Source: Halomonas sp. | Lineage (GTDB): Bacteria > Pseudomonadota > Gammaproteobacteria > Pseudomonadales > Halomonadaceae | Reading direction: 5' to 3' | Length of the DNA stretch: 9,428 bases | NCBI GenBank assembly: GCA_003560175.1 | Contig: PWIZ01000039.1 | Span: forward strand, 1 to 9,428 | Part shown: piece by piece, positions 1 to 6,581 of the stretch | How positions within the stretch are numbered: position 1 is the stretch's first letter | How the letters are laid out: each line of letters starts with the position of its first letter | Translations under genes and position numbers: made by a program | The notes under the pieces: generated by a model | Databases searched by the model: none | What the model was told of the DNA's origin: nothing | The model's input: only the letters and a program-made list of their open reading frames with translations

Positions 1-69
1 GCGGGGCAGCTCGACATCGATATCCTTCAGGTTATGGGTGCGAGCACCCCTGACCAGAATCTTGTCCAT
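1..69 (-). CDS. uvrA: UvrA excinuclease ABC subunit A, N-terminal fragment (cut by window edge)
   Basis: Only the first 23 codons are visible, reading MDKILVRGARTHNLKDID followed by VELPR. This closely matches the UvrA N-terminus (E. coli begins MDKIEVRGARTHNLKNI), the segment just before the first Walker A loop. UvrA is the ATP-binding damage-recognition subunit of nucleotide excision repair; it works as a dimer with UvrB in the cytoplasm. The ATG is at 69-67 and has a purine-rich GAGGTGGGA immediately upstream, which supports this start. The gene diverges from the MFS transporter gene. The uvrA-MFS-ssb arrangement is known from pseudomonads and relatives, and in E. coli uvrA and ssb are divergent neighbours. 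The identity is firm despite the short fragment because the motif is so conserved. Confidence 0.93.
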   Translation of the reverse strand, partial: MDKILVRGARTHNLKDIDVELPR

Positions 70-98
70 TCCCACCTCGGGCGCACGGCAAAAGATCC

Positions 99-128
99 AT
101 TATACGGGGCCGGCTGCCGTGCCGGCAA
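99..128 (-). promoter_or_regulatory. Predicted sigma70 promoter of uvrA
   Basis: On the minus strand there is a perfect TATAAT -10 box (99-104). An 18-bp spacer separates it from TTGCCG (123-128), a four-of-six match to the -35 consensus. Transcription would start near position 92, giving a leader of about 20-25 nt before the uvrA ATG at 69. I found no CTG-N10-CAG LexA operator anywhere in the uvrA/MFS gap, so SOS control of uvrA is not visible here. Confidence 0.6.
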
Positions 129-230
129 AGTGCTGGCCGGGCGCGGCTTTCCCTGGGTGGCAGCGAGCCGCTAGAATATGCGATTCACTCAAGGGTGCAT
201 CGCACCCGAGCATGGAACGCCATCATCCTT

Positions 231-1619
231 ATGCGAAAGGTTTCCGGGCTGCTTTTGCCCAGCGAGCGGCGCGCCATCACCGGGTTGGCCAGCCTCTATG
301 CCACGCGCATGCTGGGCCTGTTCATGGTGCTGCCGGTCCTGGCCCTCTACGCCGACGACCTGGCCGGTGCCACCCCGCTGCTGGTGGGGCTGGCGCTGGG
401 CGTCTATGGCCTTACCCAGGCGCTGCTGCAGATACCCTTCGGCGCGCTCTCCGACCGTATCGGTCGCAAGCCGGTGATCGCCTTCGGCCTTGTGCTGTTC
501 ATGATCGGCAGTGTGGTGGCGGCGAACGCCGAGTCCATCGGCGGGGTGATCCTGGGGCGCTGCCTGCAGGGCAGCGGCGCGGTGGCCGCCGCCATCATGG
601 CGCTGCTCGCCGACCAGACCCGCGAGCAGGTACGCACCGCGGCCATGGCCACCATCGGCCTCTCCATCGGCGTGGCCTTCGCCGTGGCCATGGTGCTGGG
701 CCCCTGGCTGGCCGCCGGCTTCGGGCTCTCGGCGGTGTTCTGGTTCACCGCGCTGCTGGCCACCCTGGGCCTGGTGGTGCTGTGGAAGCTTGTCCCGCCA
801 GCGCCGCGCCGCCTTCAGCACCGCGACGTCGGCATCGAACGCAGCCAGTTGGCCGCGACCCTGGTACGCCACGAACTGATGCGCCTGGATCTCTCCATCT
901 TCGCCCTGCACCTGATCTTGATGGCGATCTTCGTTGCCGTGCCCTTCCGGCTGGTGGAGGCCGGTATCGCGGTAGAGCGCCACGGCCTTGCCTATCTGGG
1001 TGTCATGCTGCTGGCCTTCGTCGGCATGGTGCCGCTGGTGATCCTGGCCGAGAAGCGCCGGCAGATGAAGGCGATGTGCCTGCTGGCCATCGGCGCCATC
1101 ACCCTCAGCCTTGGTGGGTTGGCCGGCCTGGACGGCGGCTTCTGGGGGCTGCTGGGCTGGCTGCTGCTGTTCTTCATCGCCTTTAATCTTCTCGAGGCCA
1201 CCCTGCCGTCGATGCTCAGCAAACTGGCCCCGGCCGGGGCCAAGGGCACCGCCATGGGGGTCTACTCCACCAGTCAGTTCCTGGGAGCCTTCCTGGGCGG
1301 GGTGCTTGGCGGCTTTCTGGCCCAGCAGTGGGGGCTGGCCGCGGTGTTCGTCGGCTGTGGCCTGCTGGGGGTGGTGTGGCTGGCGCTGATGGCGGGCATG
1401 TCACCGCCGCCACACCTGGCCAGCGAAGTGGTGGCGCTGGACGACGAGCACCAGGGCGCGGCCCTCGAGAGCCTGGCGGCCCGTTTCGCCGAGGTCGCCG
1501 GCGTCGAGGATGTGCTGGTGGTTGCCGAGGATCGGCTGGCCTACCTCAAGGTAGATCGCCGGCACCTCGATGAAGAGGCACTGGCAAGAGTGATCGATAA
1601 TGGCAAGGAGCGGGCCTGA
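231..1619 (+). CDS. YajR-like major facilitator superfamily transporter
   Basis: A 462-residue inner-membrane protein with about 12 hydrophobic segments. The MFS motif A, GALSDRIGRKPV, is at residues 71-82 in the loop between TM2 and TM3. A polar linker (about 395-410) leads to a soluble tail at 411-462, containing VEDVLVVAEDRLAYLKVDRR. This tail resembles the ferredoxin-like YAM domain that follows the transport core in E. coli YajR. MFS proteins of this type are assumed to be proton-driven exporters; the substrate is unknown. I chose the ATG at 231. An in-frame GTG at 195 would add 12 residues, but its only AAGG abuts the codon and the extra residues do not look conserved. The ribosome site for 231 is also weak (GGAA about 13 nt upstream). 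A TAGAAT at 172-177 could be a -10 box, with a poor -35. Its position between uvrA and ssb is a conserved synteny, not evidence of a repair role. Confidence 0.85.
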   Translation: MRKVSGLLLPSERRAITGLASLYATRMLGLFMVLPVLALYADDLAGATPLLVGLALGVYGLTQALLQIPFGALSDRIGRKPVIAFGLVLFMIGSVVAANAESIGGVILGRCLQGSGAVAAAIMALLADQTREQVRTAAMATIGLSIGVAFAVAMVLGPWLAAGFGLSAVFWFTALLATLGLVVLWKLVPPAPRRLQHRDVGIERSQLAATLVRHELMRLDLSIFALHLILMAIFVAVPFRLVEAGIAVERHGLAYLGVMLLAFVGMVPLVILAEKRRQMKAMCLLAIGAITLSLGGLAGLDGGFWGLLGWLLLFFIAFNLLEATLPSMLSKLAPAGAKGTAMGVYSTSQFLGAFLGGVLGGFLAQQWGLAAVFVGCGLLGVVWLALMAGMSPPPHLASEVVALDDEHQGAALESLAARFAEVAGVEDVLVVAEDRLAYLKVDRRHLDEEALARVIDNGKERA

Positions 1620-1631
1620 TGGCGGGCCCGC
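1610..1631 (+). terminator. GC-rich hairpin at the end of the MFS gene (possible weak terminator)
   Basis: GCGGGCC at 1610-1616 can pair with GGCCCGC at 1625-1631 across an 8-nt loop that contains the MFS stop codon. No T-run follows (AACGATTGT), so it is not a canonical intrinsic terminator. It may only attenuate transcription or protect a 3' end. Confidence 0.25.
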
Positions 1632-1683
1632 AACGATTGTCTCGCAACGACTTGGCTCGCAAGCAGGCGCTAGATGCGCCATC

Positions 1684-1716
1684 CTGCAGGCCTGCCTGCA
1701 GCCACATGAATTCATG
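1684..1716. promoter_or_regulatory. Two adjacent palindromes in the ssb leader, possible operator
   Basis: CTGCAGG (1684-1690) and CCTGCAG (1695-1701) form an inverted repeat with a 4-nt centre. Three bases further on is the perfect 12-bp palindrome CATGAATTCATG (1705-1716). Both lie between 50 and 18 bases upstream of the ssb ATG. They could be a protein-binding site or, in RNA, small hairpins near the ribosome site. Neither matches the LexA operator pattern CTG-N10-CAG. No convincing -35/-10 pair was found for ssb, so its promoter remains unplaced. Confidence 0.35.
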
Positions 1717-1733
1717 ATAGCAAGGAGTCCAAC

Positions 1734-2402
1734 ATGGCCCGTGGCGTCAACAAGGTCATTCTGATCGGCAACCTGGGACAGGATCCCGAGGTTCGCTTTC
1801 TGCCCTCCGGGGCCCCGGTGGCCAACCTGCGGCTGGCCACCACCGATACTTGGATGGACAAGCAGTCCGGCCAGCGCCAGGAGCGCACCGAGTGGCACAC
1901 CCTGGTGATGTTCAACAAGCTGGCCGAAATCGGCCAGCAGTACCTCAAGAAGGGCTCGCGCATCTACGTCGAGGGCCGTCTCCAGACCCGGAAATGGCAG
2001 GGGCAGGACGGCCAGTACCGCTACAGCACCGAGATTGTCGTCAACGACATGCAGATGCTCGACTCCCGGAGTGGTGGTGGTGACGGCGCACCTCAGCAGG
2101 GTGGCTATGGCGGTGCTCCTCAGCAGCAGGGCGGCGGCTATGGCGGTGCTCCCCAGCAGCAGGGCGGTGCTCCCCAACAGCAGGGCGGTGCTCCCCAGCA
2201 GCAGGGCGGTGCTCCCCAGCAGCAGGGTGGCGGCTATGGCGGCCAGCCCCCCCAGCGTCCCGCTCCGACCCCGCCGGCTGGGCAGCCCCAGGGCGGACAG
2301 CAGGGCGGACAGCAGGGCGGACAGCAGGGCAACCAGCAGAGCAACTATGGGGCGCCGGATCCGGGCAGCTTCGATGACTTCGATGATGAGATTCCGTTTT
2401 AG
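1734..2402 (+). CDS. ssb: Single-stranded DNA-binding protein SSB
   Basis: A 222-residue SSB with three parts. The OB-fold core (about 1-111) starts [20 protein letters not shown] and keeps the ssDNA-stacking aromatics W40, W54, F60 and W88 in their E. coli-like positions. A Gly/Gln/Pro-rich disordered linker (about 113-213) follows. The acidic tip DDFDDEIPF (214-222) is the conserved docking peptide for repair and replication partners such as RecO, PriA, ExoI and the HolC subunit. SSB coats single-stranded DNA as a tetramer. At 222 residues it is longer than the E. coli protein (178) because of the linker, which contains two blocks of tandem repeats. The ATG is preceded by AAGGAG (1722-1727) at a 6-nt spacing, which fixes the start. 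Two co-directional genes follow closely, the first after 36 bp. Confidence 0.98.
   Translation: MARGVNKVILIGNLGQDPEVRFLPSGAPVANLRLATTDTWMDKQSGQRQERTEWHTLVMFNKLAEIGQQYLKKGSRIYVEGRLQTRKWQGQDGQYRYSTEIVVNDMQMLDSRSGGGDGAPQQGGYGGAPQQQGGGYGGAPQQQGGAPQQQGGAPQQQGGAPQQQGGGYGGQPPQRPAPTPPAGQPQGGQQGGQQGGQQGNQQSNYGAPDPGSFDDFDDEIPF
2142..2225 (+). repeat. Four tandem 21-bp repeats in the SSB linker (GGAPQQQ unit)
   Basis: Four head-to-tail 21-bp units (2142-2162, 2163-2183, 2184-2204, 2205-2225) each encode GGAPQQQ. The only base difference I see among them is one CAG-to-CAA change in the second unit. A related longer copy beginning GGCTATGGC lies just upstream at 2103-2132. The unit is a multiple of three, so copy-number change would lengthen or shorten the linker without a frameshift. 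Confidence 0.9.
2292..2339 (+). repeat. 12-bp tandem repeats in the SSB linker (GGQQ unit)
   Basis: Three identical copies of GGCGGACAGCAG (2292-2303, 2304-2315, 2316-2327) are followed by a diverged fourth (2328-2339, encoding GNQQ). They encode [16 protein letters not shown] in the distal linker just before the acidic tip region. The array is in frame, like the 21-bp array upstream. Confidence 0.88.
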
Positions 2403-2438
2403 AGTGGAGCAATCCGCCGGGCGCAGGGAGAAGCACGA

Positions 2439-3332
2439 GTGAAGCTGCTGATACTGGATGCCGGCCACTGCCTGAGTCTGGCGCTGGCCCGGGAGGCTAA
2501 CCGGCGCGGCGACACCGAACTGGTCATCGACGCCGGCAGCCTGATAAATGCCGAGCGGCTCGCCGAGGTGGCACCGGATGCGCTGATCATTCCACCGCTG
2601 TCGCGCCCCATCCAGGCCGCGCCGGCCGAGGTGACTGCCCATGCCGAGGCGGTAGAGCAGTGCCTGGAGGTGTGTCGGAAGGCCGGCGTGCCCCTGGTAT
2701 GGTGCGTCTCCGACCAACTCTACGAGGATGGTTTCGCCGAGCCGATCGATGAGCACGTCATTCCGCGGCCTCGAGACGAGAGCCTGCGCCGCCTGGTGGT
2801 CACCGGCGATCGTATTCGTGCGGAGTGCTCGCGGCACCTGATCGTGCGCCTGGGCCCGCTCTTCGCCCTCGAGGGCGGCCATGCCTGGCTGGGGGAGGTG
2901 GTCGACACCCTGGTGGCCGGGCGGGAGGTGCGCGGCGAGGCCGACGTCACCTGCTGTCCCACTTCCGTCGACGCCGTGGCCATGTCGCTGATCGGCATGC
3001 TGCAACAGCAGCACTGCGGTGCCGATGCCTGGGGCAGCTACCATCTGGCCGGCACCGAGCCGGTCAGTGTCTACACCTTCGTCTCCATGGTGCGCACCCA
3101 GCTGGCCACCCGTCTCGAGGGGCTCGGCCACCAGGCCCCCCTGGGGGAGGTGAAGGCCATGCACCACCATCATGATCATCCGCTGCGGCGGGTGCTCAAT
3201 TGCCGGCGGGTGCTTGAGGTGTTCGGCGTCCACCAGAAACCCTGGCGGTTGGAGGTGGGGCGGATGCTCGACGCCTGGTGCGAGGCCAGCCATCGCTGCC
3301 ATGAACCGCCGGAGGAGCCATCTTCGCCATGA
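2439..3332 (+). CDS. Degenerate RmlD-like sugar-nucleotide-binding protein (atypical SDR fold)
   Basis: A 297-residue protein that aligns by eye with dTDP-4-dehydrorhamnose reductase (RmlD) along its length. CVSDQLYEDG (89-98) stands where RmlD has a TDYVFDG-type motif. RHLIVRLGPLF (132-142), WGSYHLAGTEPVSVYTFV (198-215) and HPLRRVLNCRRVLEVFG (247-263) match the RmlD C-terminal half. The N-terminal dinucleotide loop (GxxGxxG) is replaced by DAGHCLSLALA, and the YxxxK catalytic pair expected near residues 118-128 is absent (LRRLVVTGDRI). A histidine-rich MHHHHDH (241-247) is unusual. It may therefore bind a ligand without redox activity; its function is unknown. The start is GTG, chosen for the GGGAG at 2426-2430 eight bases upstream. 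It lies 36 bp after ssb and overlaps plsC by ATGA, so translation of the two is probably coupled. Confidence 0.75.
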   Translation: MKLLILDAGHCLSLALAREANRRGDTELVIDAGSLINAERLAEVAPDALIIPPLSRPIQAAPAEVTAHAEAVEQCLEVCRKAGVPLVWCVSDQLYEDGFAEPIDEHVIPRPRDESLRRLVVTGDRIRAECSRHLIVRLGPLFALEGGHAWLGEVVDTLVAGREVRGEADVTCCPTSVDAVAMSLIGMLQQQHCGADAWGSYHLAGTEPVSVYTFVSMVRTQLATRLEGLGHQAPLGEVKAMHHHHDHPLRRVLNCRRVLEVFGVHQKPWRLEVGRMLDAWCEASHRCHEPPEEPSSP

Positions 3333-4093
3333 ATGCCCTGCGCAGCCTGCTCTTCTACGTGGGCTACTTCCTCATCATGCTGATGTGCGGCCTGCTGTTC
3401 GTGCCGCTTGCGCCCCTGCTGCCGTTGAGCAGCCGCTACCGCCTGCTCAACGTCTACAATCACCTGATTACCGCCTGGTTTCGCTGGGCGTGCGGGGTGC
3501 GCTATGAGATTCGTGGACGCGAGCGCCTGCCTGCGGGCCCCTGCGTGATCGTCTCCAACCACCAGAGCGAGTGGGAGACCATCTACCTCCAGGTCCTCAA
3601 GCCGCCGATCTGCACCGTGCTCAAACAGGAGCTGCTGCATATTCCGCTCTTCGGCTGGGGGCTGCGCCTGCTGCACCCCATCGCCCTGGATCGTAGCAGG
3701 CCCGCCCGGGCCATCAAGCAGGTACTCACCCAGGGCAAGCAGCGCCTGGAGGAGGGGCTCTCGGTGCTGATCTTTCCCGAGGGCACGCGCGTTGCGCCGG
3801 GGCAGCGCAAGCGCTACAACAAGAGCGGCCCGGTGATCGCCTGTCGCGCCGGCGTGCCGGTCGTGCCGATAGCCCACAACGCCGGTGAGCGCTGGCCGGG
3901 GCGCCACTGGGTCAAGAACCCGGGGCGGCTGTCGCTGGTGGTGGGCGAGGCCATCGAGACCACCGGGCGCACCCCGGAGGAGGTGCTGGTAGAGGTGGAG
4001 GCCTGGATAGAGGCGACCCTCGTCGAGATCTCCGAGGTGCCGCGGCCGGCCTCACCAACGCCGGCGGCTAACGCCGCGAAGAACGCGGTCTGA
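3329..4093 (+). CDS. Lysophospholipid (1-acyl-sn-glycerol-3-phosphate) acyltransferase, PlsC family
   Basis: A 254-residue member of the LPLAT/PlsC family. It would transfer an acyl chain from acyl-ACP or acyl-CoA to a lysophospholipid, typically the sn-2 position of lysophosphatidic acid, at the inner membrane. A hydrophobic N-terminal anchor spans about 5-33. Motif I is NHQSEWE with H78 and E83, an HX4E variant of the usual HX4D. The motif II region is HPIALDRS (about 116-123), motif III is FPEGTR (149-154), and the motif IV region is GVPVVPIAHNAG (about 164-175). The C-terminal tail is Ala/Pro-rich and probably disordered. The ATG overlaps the upstream stop as ATGA, and GGAGGAG lies about 11 nt before it. 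A palindromic terminator follows. It could be the housekeeping PlsC or a paralogue with another acyl acceptor; the sequence does not settle this, so I give no symbol. Confidence 0.9.
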   Translation: MNALRSLLFYVGYFLIMLMCGLLFVPLAPLLPLSSRYRLLNVYNHLITAWFRWACGVRYEIRGRERLPAGPCVIVSNHQSEWETIYLQVLKPPICTVLKQELLHIPLFGWGLRLLHPIALDRSRPARAIKQVLTQGKQRLEEGLSVLIFPEGTRVAPGQRKRYNKSGPVIACRAGVPVVPIAHNAGERWPGRHWVKNPGRLSLVVGEAIETTGRTPEEVLVEVEAWIEATLVEISEVPRPASPTPAANAAKNAV

Positions 4094-4121
4094 GCCAGGG
4101 ACTCTCCAACCTCAAGATCCA

Positions 4122-4163
4122 CCAACGCAAGAAGGCGCCCCGCGGGGCGCCTTCTTGCGTTGG
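4122..4163. terminator. Bidirectional intrinsic terminator, 42-bp perfect palindrome
   Basis: Positions 4122-4141 are the exact reverse complement of 4144-4163, with the GC dinucleotide at 4142-4143 as the self-complementary centre. The core is a GC stem (GGCGCCCC / GGGGCGCC). TTCTTGCGTT follows it on the plus strand and, by symmetry, the same sequence follows it on the minus strand. It lies between the convergent plsC-family gene and fabB, 28 bp after the former's stop and 40 bp from the latter's. It should terminate both transcripts, although the T-tract is interrupted. Confidence 0.88.
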
Positions 4164-4203
4164 GCCGACGTTCGATCGGCCCGTGGGACTCGCTCCCCGC
4201 ACG

Positions 4204-5421
4204 TCACTCCGTGAACTTCTCCAGCACCAGGCAGGCGTTGGTGCCGCCGAAGCCGAAGCTGTTGGAAAGCACGCGCTCGACCTTCACGCCGTCGCGACAC
4301 CGGGTGACGATATCGAAGCCGTCGGCCTGCTCGTCGAGGGTATCGATGTTGGCCGAGGCGGCGATGAAATCGTTCTCCATCATCAGCAGCGAGTAGATCG
4401 CCTCCTGCACGCCGGTGGCCCCCAGCGAGTGACCGGTGAGCGACTTGGTGGAGCTCATGGCCGGCGTGGTGTCGCCGAACACCTCGCGGATCGCCTTGAG
4501 CTCGGCCACATCGCCCACCGGGGTGGAGGTGCCATGGGTGTTGATGTAGTCGATCTTGCCTTCCACCGTGGCCATGGCCTGGCGCATGCAGCGCACCGCG
4601 CCCTCACCCGAGGGGGCGACCATGTCGTGACCGTCGGAGGTGGCGCCGTAGCCAACGACTTCGGCATAGATCTTCGCGCCGCGTGCGCGGGCGTGCTCCA
4701 GCTCCTCGAGCACCAGCATCCCGCCCCCGCCGGCAATGACGAAGCCGTCGCGGGCCTGGTCATAGGGCCGCGAGGCCTTGCCGGGGGTGTCGTTGTACTG
4801 GGTGGACAGCGCGCCCATGGCGTCGAACAGGCAGGAGAGGGTCCAGTGCTCCTCCTCGCCGCCGCCGGCAAAGACCACGTCCTGCTTGCCCATCTGGATC
4901 TGCTCCACGGCGCTGCCGATGCAGTGGGCCGAGGTGGCGCAGGCCGAGGAGATGGAGTAGTTGACCCCCTTGATCTTGAACGGCGTGGCCAGGCAGGCGG
5001 AGACGGTGCTGCCCATGGTGCGGGTGACCCGATAGGGGCCCACGCGGCGCAGGCCCTTCTCGCGCATCAGATCGGCGGCCTCCACCTGGTTGGCGCTGGA
5101 AGCGCCTCCGGAGCCAGCGATCAGGCCGGTACGCTCATTGGAGACCATCTCCGGAGCCAACCCCGAATCCTCAATGGCCTGGGCCATGGAGACGAAGGCA
5201 TAGGCCGCGGCGTCGCCCATGAAGCGGCGCAGCTTGCGGTCGATCAAGGCGTCAAGGTCGATCTCCACGCTGCCGGCAACCTGGCTGCGGAACCCGCGCT
5301 CGGCGTACTCATTCTTGAAACGAATACCCGAGCGTCCTTCTTTGAGCGCCTCGAGAACGGCCCGACTGTCGTTGCCCAGGCAGGACACGATGCCCAAGCC
5401 GGTGACTACCACTCGTCGCAT
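4204..5421 (-). CDS. fabB: Beta-ketoacyl-ACP synthase I FabB
   Basis: A 405-residue condensing enzyme of type II fatty acid synthesis in the cytoplasm. FabB extends acyl-ACPs with malonyl-ACP. It is the synthase needed to elongate the cis-3-decenoyl-ACP made by FabA, which commits chains to the unsaturated branch. The thiolase-fold catalytic set is intact: nucleophile C161 in [11 protein letters not shown]296 in [12 protein letters not shown]326 and H331 in [12 protein letters not shown], and the C-terminal GFGGTN loop at 390-395. The length matches E. coli FabB (406). The ATG is preceded by AGGAGG (5427-5432) at 5-nt spacing, a strong ribosome site, and [13 protein letters not shown] is the standard N-terminus. 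The reading frame stays open far upstream, but that part overlaps fabA in another frame and is not coding. The gap to fabA is 14 bp, so the two form the classic fabAB operon. Confidence 0.97.
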   Translation of the reverse strand: MRRVVVTGLGIVSCLGNDSRAVLEALKEGRSGIRFKNEYAERGFRSQVAGSVEIDLDALIDRKLRRFMGDAAAYAFVSMAQAIEDSGLAPEMVSNERTGLIAGSGGASSANQVEAADLMREKGLRRVGPYRVTRTMGSTVSACLATPFKIKGVNYSISSACATSAHCIGSAVEQIQMGKQDVVFAGGGEEEHWTLSCLFDAMGALSTQYNDTPGKASRPYDQARDGFVIAGGGGMLVLEELEHARARGAKIYAEVVGYGATSDGHDMVAPSGEGAVRCMRQAMATVEGKIDYINTHGTSTPVGDVAELKAIREVFGDTTPAMSSTKSLTGHSLGATGVQEAIYSLLMMENDFIAASANIDTLDEQADGFDIVTRCRDGVKVERVLSNSFGFGGTNACLVLEKFTE

Positions 5422-5435
5422 GGAAGCCTCCTGAT

Positions 5436-5951
5436 TCAGAAGTTCGCGGTGGAAGTGAACAGGCCCACGCGAAGATCGGTGGCCTGGTAAATGTCGCGGC
5501 CATCGACCGACACGGTGCCGTCGGCGATGCCGAGAATCAGGCGCCGTGTGATGATGCGCTTGATGTCGATCTTGTAGGTGACCTTCTTCGCTTCGGGCAG
5601 GATCTGGCCGGTGAACTTCACCTCGCCACAGCCCAGGGCGCGGCCGCGCCCCGGATGGCCGAGCCAGCCCAGGTAGAAGCCGACCAGCTGCCACATGGCA
5701 TCCAGACCCAGGCAGCCGGGCATCACCGGGTCGCCGGGGAAATGGCACTCGAAGAACCACAGCTTGGGGTCGATATCCAGTTCTGCGACCAGCTCCCCCT
5801 TGCCGAAGTCACCGCCATCCTCGTAGATGCGAGTGATGCGGTCGAGCATCAACATGTTGGGTGCCGGTAGCTGGGCGTTGCCAGGGCCGAACAGCTCGCC
5901 GCGGGAGCAGGCCAGCAGTTCATCGCGATCAAAGGAGTGTTGCTTGGTCAC
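5436..5951 (-). CDS. fabA: 3-hydroxydecanoyl-ACP dehydratase/isomerase FabA
   Basis: A 171-residue hot-dog-fold enzyme. It dehydrates 3-hydroxydecanoyl-ACP and isomerises trans-2- to cis-3-decenoyl-ACP, introducing the double bond in anaerobic unsaturated fatty acid synthesis. The active-site H70 (in [10 protein letters not shown]) and D84 (in [18 protein letters not shown]) fall at the same numbers as in E. coli. I chose the GTG at 5951 because it gives the family length and the [10 protein letters not shown]-terminus. An in-frame TTG at 5996 would add 15 unconserved residues and has no ribosome site. The GTG's own ribosome site is weak. A three-codon ATG-ACT-CAG-TGA reading frame overlaps it. 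The 72-bp gap upstream, after the DUF2878 gene, holds a TTGACT (minus strand, 6021-6016) without a good -10 at the right distance. A dedicated promoter is therefore possible but unproven. Confidence 0.96.
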   Translation of the reverse strand: MTKQHSFDRDELLACSRGELFGPGNAQLPAPNMLMLDRITRIYEDGGDFGKGELVAELDIDPKLWFFECHFPGDPVMPGCLGLDAMWQLVGFYLGWLGHPGRGRALGCGEVKFTGQILPEAKKVTYKIDIKRIITRRLILGIADGTVSVDGRDIYQATDLRVGLFTSTANF

Positions 5952-6023
5952 TGAGTCATTCCGAAGGTCGAAGTTATTGTGCGCGGCAGACGACAAGCCG
6001 CCGCTAGGCGACAGGAGTCAAGT

Positions 6024-6578
6024 CTACTGTCCGCGCAGAGGGAATGCACGCCAGGTGCGCTTCGAACCTTCACCGAGTTGCCGGCACAGCCACAGACAGA
6101 GCAGGCCCCACACCAGCGCCTGAGCCGGTAGCAGCCAGGGCGCGAGGGCCACATCGGCCAGCCGGGCACCGGCAAAATAGGAGGCCGGACCGCTGATGGC
6201 CCCCCCCAGCACGGCAAGCCAGGGGCGCTGCCACAGCCAGGCCAGGGAGTGGTGAAGCAGGGTGGCGAACAGCGGCCACAGCAGCCATATCCACAGCGGC
6301 AGCACGCCGAACATCAGCGGCTGGTCGCCGAAGTCGAAGCCACCGGCCAGGGTCAGACCACCGTCCACAATGAGTCCCAGTGCCGCAAAGCCCGCCAGCC
6401 AGCGCCACTCGCCGGGCCGCGCCTGCCAACCCAGGTGAAGGGTCAGGATGACGGCCGCCACCGGTACCGCGATCCAGGATCCCCCCAGCACGCAGGCCAT
6501 CCAGCCCAGTTCGAAGGCCACCAGGTTGAGCAGGGCCCGGCGAGTGCCCGGCTGGCGCAGAGCCGATGGTAGGGCCAT
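6024..6578 (-). CDS. DUF2878 family integral membrane protein
   Basis: A 184-residue, strongly hydrophobic protein with about five to six predicted membrane segments. Stretches such as VLPLWIWLLWPLFATLLHHS, then LAWLWQRPW, and later GGAISGPASYFAGARLADV match my memory of the DUF2878 pattern: aromatic PLWIWLLW, HSLAWL, and a GPxSYxxGxR loop. Biochemical function is unknown; a role in membrane lipid handling is only inferred from context. The ATG at 6578 lies 3 bp after the stop of the CFA-type gene with little ribosome-site signal, so translation probably depends on coupling. DUF2878 genes often accompany DUF1365, FAD oxidoreductase and CFA-family genes in gammaproteobacteria, which supports the family call. 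The basic C-terminus (GSKRTWRAFPLRGQ) would probably be cytoplasmic. Confidence 0.8.
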   Translation of the reverse strand: MALPSALRQPGTRRALLNLVAFELGWMACVLGGSWIAVPVAAVILTLHLGWQARPGEWRWLAGFAALGLIVDGGLTLAGGFDFGDQPLMFGVLPLWIWLLWPLFATLLHHSLAWLWQRPWLAVLGGAISGPASYFAGARLADVALAPWLLPAQALVWGLLCLWLCRQLGEGSKRTWRAFPLRGQ

Positions 6579-6581
6579 CGG

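Noticed and set aside
195..230. GTG start adding 12 residues to the MFS transporter
   Set aside because: AAGG directly abuts the GTG so cannot act as a ribosome site, and the extension shows no conserved character. It remains a weak alternative.
38..1186. 382-codon plus-strand frame overlapping the uvrA start and the MFS gene
   Set aside because: It is Arg/Pro/Gly-rich shadow of the MFS frame; the MFS frame has the membrane pattern and motif A.
2142..2339. Possible CRISPR array
   Set aside because: The repeats are contiguous without spacers and are in frame within the ssb coding sequence.
1401..3302. 633-codon open frame on the minus strand across ssb and its neighbours
   Set aside because: It is antisense to three well-supported genes. 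Its low-complexity leucine/glycine repeats are simply the complement of the ssb tandem repeats. Long antisense frames are common at this GC content.
4183..5490. 435-codon plus-strand frame opposite fabB
   Set aside because: It is antisense to an unambiguous fabB with an intact catalytic set. Its Gly/Ala/His-rich composition is typical of shadow frames.
5422..5760. Upstream extension of the fabB frame (113 extra residues)
   Set aside because: It lies inside fabA in another frame, and fabB has a strong AGGAGG site and a canonical N-terminus at 5421.
5952..5996. TTG-initiated 15-residue N-terminal extension of FabA
   Set aside because: No ribosome site precedes the TTG, the residues are unlike other FabA N-termini, and the GTG start gives exact family length and residue numbering.
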